DNA from: an uncultured bacterium
Lineage (GTDB): Bacteria; UBP6; UBA1177
NCBI GenBank assembly: GCA_905235605.1
Contig: CAJOMF010000042.1
Span: 1-43,057, forward strand
Reading direction: 5' to 3'
Length of the DNA stretch: 43,057 nucleotides
In this document: positions 16,345 to 25,920 of the stretch, one piece after another
How the letters are laid out: each line of letters starts with the position of its first letter
Position numbering within the stretch: position 1 is the stretch's first letter
Program-made: the position numbers and the translations under genes
Notes under the pieces: model-generated
Database searches by the model: none
Seen by the model: only the letters and a program-made list of their open reading frames with translations
What the model was told of the DNA's origin: nothing

Positions 16345-18792
16345 ATGAGCAGTAAAATAAAATTGATATTTCTGATGCTCTCTTCGGGTATTTTTTTCGT
16401 TCTGCCGCCGTTCCTTCTGGGCGGGGTATACTACCATATCGGAACGAACCTCGTCATCATGTTCATCTGCGCATTCGCGACTTTTCTATATTCGGTATAT
16501 CTGCTCGCGACGAAAAAGTCTTTTGCAATTTCTTCTGTGATTTTTCCTCTTGCCGCAATAATCGTTTTCGCGCTTCTGCAGCTGATCCCGCTGCCGCTGC
16601 CTCTGCTCAAAATACTCTCTCCGCAGGGGCATTTCTTCCACACTCTCGAAGGTGCGGGCGCTCATCCGCTCACGATGTCGATAACCGATACGATTTATTC
16701 GGTATTCCGTGTTTTGACGCTGATTTTTCTTTCCTGCATTCTTGCGAGGAACATCTTTCTCGGCAATAAAAAATGGAAGCAGAATACAATAGATACAGTG
16801 ATCCTGATTTCGACCGTCGCCATAATCCTTTCGGTCGCGCTGAGATTCCTGCAGTCCGACGCATGGCTTTACGGCAGGCTGCGCCACAGCGGATTTTTCA
16901 TTGAATCGATCCTTATCAATACCAATAACGCCGCGGGATATTTCGGCATTTCGGGTCTTTTAGCCCTAACTTCGATCTATACGACGACATTCCCGAGAAA
17001 AAAGATTTTTTATGCCGCTCTTTTCTTTTTCCACTCTGCGGCCGTTGCGGCGACGCTTTCGAGAGGCGGGATCGCGGCTTATGTTGCAGCACTCATACTT
17101 TTTTTCTTTATAAACAGGAAATCTTCAAAAAATTCAAGCGGCTACAAATTTTATCTGCCGGTTGCGGCTCTCGTTCTCGCGCTCATTTTTGTTTATCAGA
17201 CAGGGCTTAAACTGCTTGAAAGGGAATTCGATTTTGAAAGAGAGGGTTTCTTTAATAAAGTCAGCGATATTGCCAGGGCAAAGGACTATTTCTTCGATTT
17301 TCTTTTCACCGGTTCGGGGCTGGGCAGTTTTTCGAAAGTTTTTTCTTACTACCAGTCGAATCTCTGGATCTATGCCCGTGAACTTGAAAACGAGCCGATA
17401 CAGTTTATTCTTGAAACGGGTCTCGTTTTTGCCATTTTCATTTTCGGATTTTTTATATGGCTCGTCATCTTTGGAAAGCGCGAAACCAAGCGGAAAAACG
17501 GGCTTTTGGCGGTTCTCTTTTTTGTTGTGATGCACAACACTTTTGACTTCAACCTTCACAATTTCGCGACGCTTTTCCCTGTGATTTTAGTACTTGTCCT
17601 CCTTGTAAAACCGATCGAGATCCGCGGAAACAAAAAAGTTGTTTTTCTCTCGTTTCTTGCTGTTTTTGCTTTGACAACAATGATTTTTACAGCTACTAAA
17701 GGCGGTCAGAAGCTTTTGGGTTATTCTCCGGACGAGGAAATTCCTTACGACAAGGCTGTCTACCTTGAACCCGCAAATTTCAAGATCCCGCTCGACAAAG
17801 GTGTGGACAAGCTCAATTCCGGAAATCCTGAACAGATCGTCTCTGCCGGTGCGGAACTTTCATCGGCTCTTGCAAAGGCGCCGAAATATTACTATACCCG
17901 CTACATCAACGGCGTTTACCTGCTCAGACTGGGAGCTTATGACCAGGCGCTCGTTCTATTTAAGGAAGCTCTTGATCTTTCGGGCATAAAATACGCGAAA
18001 GTGCTCGATACGCTTTACGACAGGATGACACGCTTCGGTCTCAGCGAGCGGATAATCGAGATAGTGTCCCTGAACGAAAAAAATAAGGCGGAACTCGAAA
18101 GATTCATCTTCAAAATTTCCGGCAGCAATGCCGCTGCACTCGATTTTGCCAATAAAAATCAGGATGTTTTCTTCATTTCAGTTCTCAGGAACATGCTGAA
18201 GGAGAAAAGATACGACGAAGCGCTTGAAATGATCAAAAGGATCCAGAGCGAAAGAAAGGATCTCAGCGATTTCGAGCGCGGACAGCTTCTGATTTATCAC
18301 GGAAAGATCCTGGAAAAGGACAAACTCTACAAGGAGGCGTTCGATCTTTATATGCGCGGCGCCGATCTGACCAAGAGGTTCAACGACTATCTCACCGCGG
18401 CTTACTGCTCGCTCAAACTTGAAAAAGAGTCGCAGGATCTTGTCGAAAGCGCACTCAAAAACATGACTTTGAGGACTTCCGGAAACCTCGGGAACTACTA
18501 CCGCTGGCTTTCGAGACGCGAATTTGCGGCAAAAAATCCCGCTTCAGGCTTCAAATATCTTGAAAGAGCCGCCGAAGTGGCACGCAACCCTTACTGGCAG
18601 CTAGAAGTCGCAAATATGTACGCAAGCCGCGGGATGCACTACTTTGCAGCGCAGAATTTCCTGAAAATCACTAGAGATTATCCAAAGTTTAAGCCTGAAG
18701 AGATGAAAAAACGCTACGAAGACGAAAAGCGGAAAATGGAGAAAGACGAAGAAAAAAATCTCAAAGAATTCATGTTCAGAGAGAAGAAATGA
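16345..18792 (+). CDS. O-antigen ligase-like polytopic protein with C-terminal TPR region
   Basis: Multiple N-terminal TM helices, SRGGIAAYVAALILFF, FTGSGLGSFSKVF...ENEPIQFILETGLVFAI (Wzy_C/WaaL-type pattern), then TPR-like helices. Confidence 0.75.
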   Translation: MSSKIKLIFLMLSSGIFFVLPPFLLGGVYYHIGTNLVIMFICAFATFLYSVYLLATKKSFAISSVIFPLAAIIVFALLQLIPLPLPLLKILSPQGHFFHTLEGAGAHPLTMSITDTIYSVFRVLTLIFLSCILARNIFLGNKKWKQNTIDTVILISTVAIILSVALRFLQSDAWLYGRLRHSGFFIESILINTNNAAGYFGISGLLALTSIYTTTFPRKKIFYAALFFFHSAAVAATLSRGGIAAYVAALILFFFINRKSSKNSSGYKFYLPVAALVLALIFVYQTGLKLLEREFDFEREGFFNKVSDIARAKDYFFDFLFTGSGLGSFSKVFSYYQSNLWIYARELENEPIQFILETGLVFAIFIFGFFIWLVIFGKRETKRKNGLLAVLFFVVMHNTFDFNLHNFATLFPVILVLVLLVKPIEIRGNKKVVFLSFLAVFALTTMIFTATKGGQKLLGYSPDEEIPYDKAVYLEPANFKIPLDKGVDKLNSGNPEQIVSAGAELSSALAKAPKYYYTRYINGVYLLRLGAYDQALVLFKEALDLSGIKYAKVLDTLYDRMTRFGLSERIIEIVSLNEKNKAELERFIFKISGSNAAALDFANKNQDVFFISVLRNMLKEKRYDEALEMIKRIQSERKDLSDFERGQLLIYHGKILEKDKLYKEAFDLYMRGADLTKRFNDYLTAAYCSLKLEKESQDLVESALKNMTLRTSGNLGNYYRWLSRREFAAKNPASGFKYLERAAEVARNPYWQLEVANMYASRGMHYFAAQNFLKITRDYPKFKPEEMKKRYEDEKRKMEKDEEKNLKEFMFREKK

Positions 18793-18889
18793 TCTGCTTG
18801 AATTAAATCCGTAAAGTCCACAAAATCTAAATTATGCTGACGCGGTAGTTGCCAAATCCACGATTCACTCGGTGAAACTTTCTGGTAGC

Positions 18890-18906
18890 GCAGGCGGCTC
18901 GCCTGC
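18890..18906. repeat. Perfect intergenic hairpin
   Basis: GCAGGCG-GCT-CGCCTGC, 7-bp arms. Confidence 0.6.
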
Positions 18907-18938
18907 AAAATCCCCCCGTTGTTTTGTAAAACCGTGCG

Positions 18939-19294
18939 CTAATCAGCGTTGCGGACGCAGCGGACAGAGCCTCCGCCGGTTGTGCCGTGGGAATTTACGC
19001 TGCCGTTGCTGAAACTGAGAGCCCAGACATAGTCGGATTCATCGCTTGCAGAAGAGGACCAGAGGGTGATACCGTAGCTGTCTCCCAGTTTGCTGTAATA
19101 ATTTTCGGGAAGTTCCGACCCGCCAAGATCGTCAAGGGCTGTGCAGGAAGAGCAGGAATTCTCTGACCAGCAGCTTTCATTGAGGCATTCGTCTGTAACT
19201 CCGCACGCTGCCGCCTGAACTGCTGTCACCACCGCATGAAACCATCAGAAACATAGCTGCACAGACAGCTGTCAAAACCAAAAATCTTTTCATG
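18939..19294 (-). pseudogene. Relic lipoprotein: signal peptide joined out of frame to a DUF1566/Lcl-like C-terminal fragment
   Basis: Minus strand ATG at about 19294 gives MKRFLVLTAVCAAMFLMVSCGGDSSSGGS (lipobox VSCG); after a 1-nt frame shift it continues CGVTDECLNESCWSENSCSSC...LWSSSASDESDYVWALSFSNGSVNSHGTTGGGSVRCVRNAD (Lcl/DUF1566-like end). Confidence 0.6.
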
Positions 19295-19480
19295 GTTTTC
19301 TCCTTAAAAAAGTTAATAAAAGTGTGGAATTATTAAAGAAAATACTTGACTCAGGTGAAAACGGGTTACGCTTTTCTAATAATGTGTTGTGTTGCCATCA
19401 CTGCGTCTTCAAAACAAAACCAACAAAAAACGCAGAATTTTAGAGAAGGAGGAAAGAAAGGCAAGTTTTTGGTTCGACAG

Positions 19481-19498
19481 GCTCACCAACCGGGATTC
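19481..19498 (+). repeat. 18-bp direct repeat copy 1
   Basis: GCTCACCAACCGGGATTC, identical to 20104-20121. Confidence 0.8.
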
Positions 19499-19569
19499 GT
19501 TTCGCTCTTGTTTTCAAGTGTTTTTCTGCTATAATCCGCAGGTTTTTTGAGACGAAGGAGATTTTTAGC

Positions 19570-19800
19570 ATGATGCGGAAAGAATTCTGTGAAAAAGACG
19601 GAATATTGATCACTTATACAGATAATGATGTTTGTTTTGAAGAGTGCAGCACTGCAAAGGCTGTATTGCTGAGAAACGACGGAACGGTGATCCATTCAAA
19701 CTTTGATTCTGAAAAAGATGCTTTTTTCAAGGAATATCTCAAAAAAATTTATCCTGCTATCACGACATTCCGCTCTCTCGATTCTCTGGAGAGTGCATAA
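19570..19800 (+). CDS. Small hypothetical protein, partner of DUF4160 gene
   Basis: 76 aa; stop/start overlap TAATG with the next gene. Confidence 0.55.
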   Translation: MMRKEFCEKDGILITYTDNDVCFEECSTAKAVLLRNDGTVIHSNFDSEKDAFFKEYLKKIYPAITTFRSLDSLESA

Positions 19801-20084
19801 TGCCTGAGTTCCTTCGTGCCGCAGGATTTAAAATCTATTTCTGGTCAAATGAGAAAAACGAGCCGATCCATTTCCACATAACACAAGGAAATCCCACGGA
19901 AAATGACACGAAAATATGGGTGCTTTCCAGCGGTTCATTCCAATTGGCTCACAATAAAGGCCGTATTTCCGAAAAGGATTTGTCCCGTATTTTTTCCGCG
20001 ATGCAGATTTATTATTTTGAATTCGTGAATTTCTGGAAAGATTTCCACGGCGGAGAAGTCCGCTTCAAAGATAAGGAAAACTAA
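19800..20084 (+). CDS. DUF4160-like protein
   Basis: MPEFLRAAGFKIYFWSNEKNEPIHFHITQG matches the MPxxxxxxGxxxYFxSNExxEPxHxHV pattern of DUF4160. Confidence 0.7.
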   Translation: MPEFLRAAGFKIYFWSNEKNEPIHFHITQGNPTENDTKIWVLSSGSFQLAHNKGRISEKDLSRIFSAMQIYYFEFVNFWKDFHGGEVRFKDKEN

Positions 20085-20103
20085 AAATCTTTGCAACGAC
20101 TAC

Positions 20104-20121
20104 GCTCACCAACCGGGATTC
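20104..20121 (+). repeat. 18-bp direct repeat copy 2
   Basis: GCTCACCAACCGGGATTC, identical to 19481-19498. Confidence 0.8.
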
Positions 20122-20210
20122 TGCGGACGCCGCCCACGCTCCGGCAGAAAAAACTGACACGGTGTCAGGATATTAACCCTAGCTATTTAACTGACCGGCT
20201 TTATCTTATG

Positions 20211-20393
20211 TTAACCGAGGCATTCAGCTCTGGCATCGTTCAATGCCGATGTTACAGAATCAGGGTCGTTTTGGTCATATTCATATTTGTTGCCGTTGAC
20301 TTCGTAATATAAGTTTCCTTCGCCACAATGGAGAAGGGTTGGGATTAGGTTCGTAGATTGCAGGCGGGACAGACGCGCTCCGATAAAAACCAA
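20211..20393 (-). pseudogene. Possible C-terminal gene remnant
   Basis: ORF ...LIPTLLHCGEGNLYYEVNGNKYEYDQNDPDSVTSALNDARAECLG has protein-like composition but no plausible start or RBS; sits in a degenerate intergenic patch. Confidence 0.25.
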
Positions 20394-20471
20394 TCAAAAA
20401 ATTTCTTGCAGAAAAGGCAAAAATCGGTATTTTTCAGCGGCTGTTTGAATAACTCTCGGAGGAGGTAAAAA

Positions 20472-21500
20472 ATGAGTGCGGATCGTGGTCAGCTTGGTAT
20501 CGTTGCATGTAATTCTGGTAAGGTTTTTGCGGATGCAATGGTCGAATACCTTAAGGAAAAGTACAAAAAGGAGCGTTTGGAGGAGCGTTTCCGCTATATA
20601 AAAAGCACCGAAACGCACTTCGCGAACGGCGAGATCAAAACTTCCATCGACGAGCCGATCCGCGGCATGGATGTCTATGTCGTTCAGCTCATGGACGATC
20701 CGCTTTCACCTTATTCGGTAAACGACAACCTGATGGCTCTGGCGACAGCTCTGAATGCAGTTCACAACAGCGATGCCGCTTCGATCACGGCTGTCATCCC
20801 GCAGTTCCCGAATGCGCGTCAGGAGCGCAGAAAAGGGCGTGAAAGCGTTACGGCTTCGATGGTGGCTTCTTTCATCGAGGCAAGCGGCGCGGCGAGAGTC
20901 CTTACGATCGACATTCACGCTGAGGCTATCGCGGGTTTCTTCCATGTTGTAAGACTTGACAACCTTCATGCGTCAAGGCAGCTTATGAAGTCGATGAACG
21001 ACAGACACATCATATCAGAAAACACCGTCGTCGTAGCTCCGGACGTCGGTTCGGCCGAAACTGCAAGATACTATTCACGCGAACTGGCGACCGATATGGC
21101 TCTCATTGTCAAGGAACGTGACTACTCCAAGGCTTCAACAGTCGTAGATACCAAATTGGTAGGCAGCGTTGACGGAAGAAATGTCGTTATCGTTGACGAC
21201 ATGATCGCTACAGGCGGGACTTTGATCGCGGCGTGCCAGAAACTTCACGAATTCGGGGCAAAGAATATAGATGTTTTCTGCACGTTCCCGTTCTTCAACG
21301 GCGAAGCTGTCGCAAAACTCGACAAAGCCCACGCCGACGGATTCGTCAGAAGTGTCACGGGAACGAATGCAGTCAACCGCGGCGAAGATTTCAAAAAAGC
21401 TCATCCGTGGTATCATGAAGTCGATGTTGCGAGATTCTTTGCGAAAGTCGTTTACAGCATAAACCACATGGAATCGATCTCTAACATCCTGGAATCTTAA
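20472..21500 (+). CDS. prs: Ribose-phosphate pyrophosphokinase
   Basis: FANGEIKTSIDEPIRGMDVYVVQ, DIHAEAIAGFF, VVAPDVGSAETARYYSREL, VVIVDDMIATGGTLIAA (PRPP-binding loop); SD GGAGGAGG upstream. Confidence 0.9.
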   Translation: MSADRGQLGIVACNSGKVFADAMVEYLKEKYKKERLEERFRYIKSTETHFANGEIKTSIDEPIRGMDVYVVQLMDDPLSPYSVNDNLMALATALNAVHNSDAASITAVIPQFPNARQERRKGRESVTASMVASFIEASGAARVLTIDIHAEAIAGFFHVVRLDNLHASRQLMKSMNDRHIISENTVVVAPDVGSAETARYYSRELATDMALIVKERDYSKASTVVDTKLVGSVDGRNVVIVDDMIATGGTLIAACQKLHEFGAKNIDVFCTFPFFNGEAVAKLDKAHADGFVRSVTGTNAVNRGEDFKKAHPWYHEVDVARFFAKVVYSINHMESISNILES

Positions 21501-21550
21501 GAGTTCAAGCGGCTTTCCCGATAATCGACAGTCTGAAAACAGGAGTTTTT

Positions 21551-24139
21551 ATGCCAGCAAAAACCGCAATGGAAAAGGCGATGGAAACGCCGGCTATGCG
21601 CCAGTATCTCGAAATGAAGAAGCAGTACAGCGACGCGATACTGTTTTTCCGCATGGGCGATTTTTACGAAATGTTTTTTGACGATGCTGTGGAAGCCTCT
21701 GAAATCCTTGGGATAACGCTTACCAGCCGCCACGACATTCCCCTTGCCGGAGTTCCCTGGCATGCAGCCGATCTCTACATAAAAAAACTGCTCGAAGCAG
21801 GAAAAAAGGTCGCCGTCTGTGAACAGAATGAAAGTTTTGACAACGCGAAACGTACTTTCGACCGGAGTGTCGTGCGGATAATGACTCCCGGAACGGTAGT
21901 CGAAGAAAGTTCGCTTCCCGAAAACCGGAGCAACTGGCTGATGTCGGTTTTTTTCAAAAAGAAAGATGCTTATCTGAGCTGGGTCGATGTCAGCTGCGGA
22001 AACGTGTTTTATACTGTTTCGACCGATGTTTCGGCGGCAGACACGATAAACCTTATCGCTCCGAGAGAGACTGTTGTTTCCGAGACATCGTCTTTTGTTG
22101 ACGGCGAAGTGATCAACCTGGAAAGATTCAATGACTGGGTCCCTTCGTCTCTTGCCGCAGAATACCTTGAAAGCCTTTGCGGATGCACCTTTGACAAGAA
22201 TGTTGAACACTCTTTAAAGCAGCTTCTTTTTTATGTCGATTCCCTTTATTTCGGCAACTTTCCGCCTCTCAGGCTTCCCGTAGAATGGAAAAGCGGGGAT
22301 ACTGCGTCGCTTGACTACAACACAGTCTCTAATCTGGAGCTTGAAAAGACGCTTATCGGCGGCGAAAGGGTCGGTTCGCTGCTTTGGGCGATAGACAGGA
22401 CGCAGACCCCGATGGGAAAAAGGCTTCTTTCGGAAGTCATAAAAAATCCTCTGAAAAACCGCGACAAAATACTGCTCCGGCAATGCTGTGTCGCATCGCT
22501 TGCAGAAGAAGGGGTTTTTCTCCGTGAAATCAGGGAAGACCTCGGGAAAATCAGGGATTTTGAAAGGACTTTGAGCCGTATCCTTGTCAAAAAAGGCGGT
22601 CCGCGCGAAATCGTGATGCTTGCGTCTTCGCTTGTTTTTGCGCTGAAAATACGCTCCTTCATTATGAAAATGCCTGAAAGGATGCCGTTTTTCGCGAATG
22701 ATTCTGAACTTTTGCTGACTGAGGATAAGATCCGTTCCTGGCAGGAGAGGTTTGTTGATGATCCGCCGCTTATCTACAGGGAAGGCGGGTTCGTATCCGG
22801 CAGTTTTTCGGAAGAAGTGGCGGAACTTTCCGATCTGATCCACAATTCGAGGGGACACATCGTTGCACTTGAGGCAGGAGAGCGTGAAAAAACCGGTATA
22901 CCCGCATTGAAAGTAGGTTTTAACAAAGTTTTCGGATATTTTTTCGAGATCAGCAAACGTTTTGAAAAGCAGGTTCCCGACTATTTCATCAGAAAGCAGA
23001 CAACTGTCGGGGCGGAGCGCTATTTCACGGCGGAACTGAAGGAACTCGAAGAGAAAATTTCTTCGGCAAAAGACCGCCTGACCTCTCTTGAACTCAAAAT
23101 TCTTGAAGACACTGTCGCAGAAATAGCTTCATTCAAAGACGAGATTCAAACTGTCGCAAAATTCATCGCGTGGCTCGATCTTTTCAGCGGTTTCGCAAAA
23201 CTTGCAGTAGAAAAAAACTACTGCCGCCCCGATGTCACCGACGAAGAGGGGATCGATATAGTTGACGGCAGACACCCGGTAGTGGAAGCATGCCTCAAAG
23301 ATGCGAGATATGTTCCTGCAAGCGTTTCCATAGGCTCGGGAAACCGCCGTTTCTGCCTTGTCACAGGCCCCAACATGGGCGGTAAATCGACTTTGATGAG
23401 AATGACGGCACTCATAGTTTTATTGGCGCAGACCGGCAGTTTCGTTCCCGCCGAAAGAGCGAAAATAGGCATTGTTGACGCGATTTTTACGAGAGTAGGG
23501 GCGAGCGACAACCTTTCGAGAGGCGAATCGACTTTCCTCGTCGAAATGAAGGAAGCCGCATCGATCCTCAATGCCGCGACCGAAAAATCGCTCATAATCC
23601 TTGACGAGATCGGGCGCGGAACGGGAACTTACGACGGTATCAGTTTAGCCCGCGCGATCGCCGAATACATCATAACAAAGATCAACGCAACGACCCTTTT
23701 TGCGACGCACTACCACATCCTGACTGAGCTTGCCGAAGATTTCGACCAGGTCGCGAATTTTCACATGACAGTCAGGGAATATGCAGGAAAAATAAAATTC
23801 CTCTATCAGATGGAAGAGGGCGGCAGCAGCAGGAGTTTCGGTGTCGAAGTCGCTAAACTCACCGACATGCCGAAGGAAGTGATCAAAAACGCCGAAAAGA
23901 TCCTCAAAAAAATGGAAGGTTTCGACCGCAGGATGCGTTTTGAGAACGGTTCATCTCTTCAAGCCGACATATTTTCAATGGCGGAAGAGCAGAACAAAAG
24001 TATTGTTCCTGACTATCTGCACGAGATCGAAAAAGTTCTTAGAAGAGTCGATCCCGAAAAGATAAATCCCCGCGAAGCGATGAATATCGTTTTTCAACTG
24101 TTTGACATAATTAAAGAAAGCGAAGAAGAGAACGAATAA
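21551..24139 (+). CDS. mutS: DNA mismatch repair protein MutS
   Basis: FFRMGDFYEMFFDDA, VTGPNMGGKSTLMRMTALIVLLAQTGSFVPA, LDEIGRGTGTYDGISLARAIAEYI, TLFATHYHILTEL. Confidence 0.97.
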   Translation: MPAKTAMEKAMETPAMRQYLEMKKQYSDAILFFRMGDFYEMFFDDAVEASEILGITLTSRHDIPLAGVPWHAADLYIKKLLEAGKKVAVCEQNESFDNAKRTFDRSVVRIMTPGTVVEESSLPENRSNWLMSVFFKKKDAYLSWVDVSCGNVFYTVSTDVSAADTINLIAPRETVVSETSSFVDGEVINLERFNDWVPSSLAAEYLESLCGCTFDKNVEHSLKQLLFYVDSLYFGNFPPLRLPVEWKSGDTASLDYNTVSNLELEKTLIGGERVGSLLWAIDRTQTPMGKRLLSEVIKNPLKNRDKILLRQCCVASLAEEGVFLREIREDLGKIRDFERTLSRILVKKGGPREIVMLASSLVFALKIRSFIMKMPERMPFFANDSELLLTEDKIRSWQERFVDDPPLIYREGGFVSGSFSEEVAELSDLIHNSRGHIVALEAGEREKTGIPALKVGFNKVFGYFFEISKRFEKQVPDYFIRKQTTVGAERYFTAELKELEEKISSAKDRLTSLELKILEDTVAEIASFKDEIQTVAKFIAWLDLFSGFAKLAVEKNYCRPDVTDEEGIDIVDGRHPVVEACLKDARYVPASVSIGSGNRRFCLVTGPNMGGKSTLMRMTALIVLLAQTGSFVPAERAKIGIVDAIFTRVGASDNLSRGESTFLVEMKEAASILNAATEKSLIILDEIGRGTGTYDGISLARAIAEYIITKINATTLFATHYHILTELAEDFDQVANFHMTVREYAGKIKFLYQMEEGGSSRSFGVEVAKLTDMPKEVIKNAEKILKKMEGFDRRMRFENGSSLQADIFSMAEEQNKSIVPDYLHEIEKVLRRVDPEKINPREAMNIVFQLFDIIKESEEENE

Positions 24140-24148
24140 GCAGCGTTT

Positions 24149-25165
24149 TTATTTCCCTTTGCAGAAATCCGCTAATTTTGCCGAAACTTCTTTGAAAGGA
24201 ATAATCTGGTCGATGCCTTCGACTTTGATCCCCTGCTCCGAAACCTCGGTCGGAATTAGGTTTCCGGGATTTGTTTCACATGAAACAAACATGTTTTTCT
24301 CGGAATCGAGGGCGAGGACATAAGCGCTTCCCGGAGTCGTCGAGCGGTCGAGAAGGGCGTATTTGCCTTCTTTGATCTTTTCTTCTTCGGCAAGTTCAAG
24401 GGCTTTTATAAGGTCACCCCCTTTTGTGAAGAGGATCTTCGCGAGGTTTCTTATTCTGTTTTCAGAAAGGAGTTCTTTTTTCGCAAAATTTGCCCCTTCA
24501 AGAAAATTTCCCGTGATTTCAGCGATCTGCATGACTGCAAAAACTATCTCAGGACTGTCCTTGTCGAGTTTTTCTCTGATTTTCCATGCATTTTCAAACT
24601 GCTCGCTCTGAAGGTAGACAAGGAATATCGCGTTCTGGATCTCGCTTGATTTCGGATCGATCTTTTCAGCTTCCTTGTAGTATTTCAGGGCTTCGTTCAT
24701 GTTCTGTTCGACAAAAAACAGGTTGCCGTAGAAAAAAAGCGTCGCAACGTGTTTCGGATCGAGTTTCAGCGCTTTTTCGGCATAAGTTTTAGCCGAGTTT
24801 ACATCCTGTGCGTCGTAAGAGATCAAAGCTAAGTTGTAAAGCGATTCAACGGGCTGAACCCCTTTATCGATGCAGGTTTCAAAGGCTTTTTTCGCTTCGT
24901 CGGTGCGGTTGAGTGCCGCAAGCGAATAGGCAATATAGAACTCTGCGTCTTTGACAGTGCTGTTTTTGAAGGATTCGATCGCTTTCTCGTAATCCTGTTT
25001 CGCTAAAAGCTCCTTTCCTTCGAGGTATGCGGCATCTTTGCTCTCTTCTTCAAGAAGTTTGAGATTCGCATCTTTTTCATCGTTTCCTTTTTTGTCAACG
25101 CTTCCGCAACCGGAAATCAGAGCGCAGAATGCAGTCAGAACAAAAATTATCGCCGTTTTTTTCAT
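24149..25165 (-). CDS. TPR-repeat lipoprotein
   Basis: Start at MKKTAIIFVLTAFCALISGCGS (lipobox); TPR units such as AKTYAEKALKLDPKHVATLFFYGNLFFVEQNMNEALKYYKEAEKIDPKS. Confidence 0.8.
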   Translation of the reverse strand: MKKTAIIFVLTAFCALISGCGSVDKKGNDEKDANLKLLEEESKDAAYLEGKELLAKQDYEKAIESFKNSTVKDAEFYIAYSLAALNRTDEAKKAFETCIDKGVQPVESLYNLALISYDAQDVNSAKTYAEKALKLDPKHVATLFFYGNLFFVEQNMNEALKYYKEAEKIDPKSSEIQNAIFLVYLQSEQFENAWKIREKLDKDSPEIVFAVMQIAEITGNFLEGANFAKKELLSENRIRNLAKILFTKGGDLIKALELAEEEKIKEGKYALLDRSTTPGSAYVLALDSEKNMFVSCETNPGNLIPTEVSEQGIKVEGIDQIIPFKEVSAKLADFCKGK

Positions 25166-25914
25166 TTTCCCCTCCTGTTTGCCTTGAATACCGGACCTTC
25201 CTTGCATACGAGGAAGCTGCCGCCGGCCGTTTCTATCCTGCAGCCGAGGCAGGCTCCGATCCCGCAGCCCATGGTCGTTTCATAAGATTTATAAAGTTCC
25301 GTGATCCCGAATTTTCCGCATGCTTTTTCAACGCAGTCCATCATTATGAGAGGTCCGCAGGTGCAGATCAGACTCGGTTCAAACCCTTTATCGACAAGGG
25401 TTTCAAGCACTTCATGCGGATATTTCTTAAGTCCGTAACTGCCATCATCGGTAACGATCGTGACTTCGCCCAGCTCTCTGAATTTTTCCTCCATGAGAAC
25501 TGAATCTTTGTCGCGGAAGCCGAGAATAAAACATTTTTTCGCCGCTCTCGAGATCTTCGCGGTGTAGAAAAGAGGTGCGACGCCTATTCCTCCGCCGATG
25601 CAGCACAAAGTTCCGTCAGTGTCGGGGAAACAGTTTCCCAGATACCCGGTGATCCTGATCTTTTCGCCCGCTTTCATCTCGGAAAGCATCATGGTTCCCT
25701 TGCCGACAACTTTGATAAGAAGCGATAGAATGCCGTCATTCCAGTCGAAGACCGAGATCGGACGCGGCAGAAAAGGCTCGCTCAAGCCGTCTGTTTTTGA
25801 GAGCATGAGGAACTGCCCCGCCTGCGGGATCTCGTCAAATTCCACATTCATCAGAAAGGTGTCTTTTGTGACGAATTGGTTTGAAATTATTGAGCAAATT
25901 TTACTTGTTTTCAT
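25162..25914 (-). CDS. pyrK: Dihydroorotate dehydrogenase electron-transfer subunit
   Basis: FAD/NAD-binding fold, CTCGPLIMMDCVEKACGKFGI...ESYxTTMGCGIGACLGC-type [2Fe-2S] motif. Confidence 0.85.
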   Translation of the reverse strand: MKTSKICSIISNQFVTKDTFLMNVEFDEIPQAGQFLMLSKTDGLSEPFLPRPISVFDWNDGILSLLIKVVGKGTMMLSEMKAGEKIRITGYLGNCFPDTDGTLCCIGGGIGVAPLFYTAKISRAAKKCFILGFRDKDSVLMEEKFRELGEVTIVTDDGSYGLKKYPHEVLETLVDKGFEPSLICTCGPLIMMDCVEKACGKFGITELYKSYETTMGCGIGACLGCRIETAGGSFLVCKEGPVFKANRRGK

Positions 25915-25920
25915 GTTTCC

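Noticed and set aside
21497-22858. Minus-strand ORFs of 237 and 214 aa
   Set aside because: Antisense to mutS, whose motifs are unambiguous.
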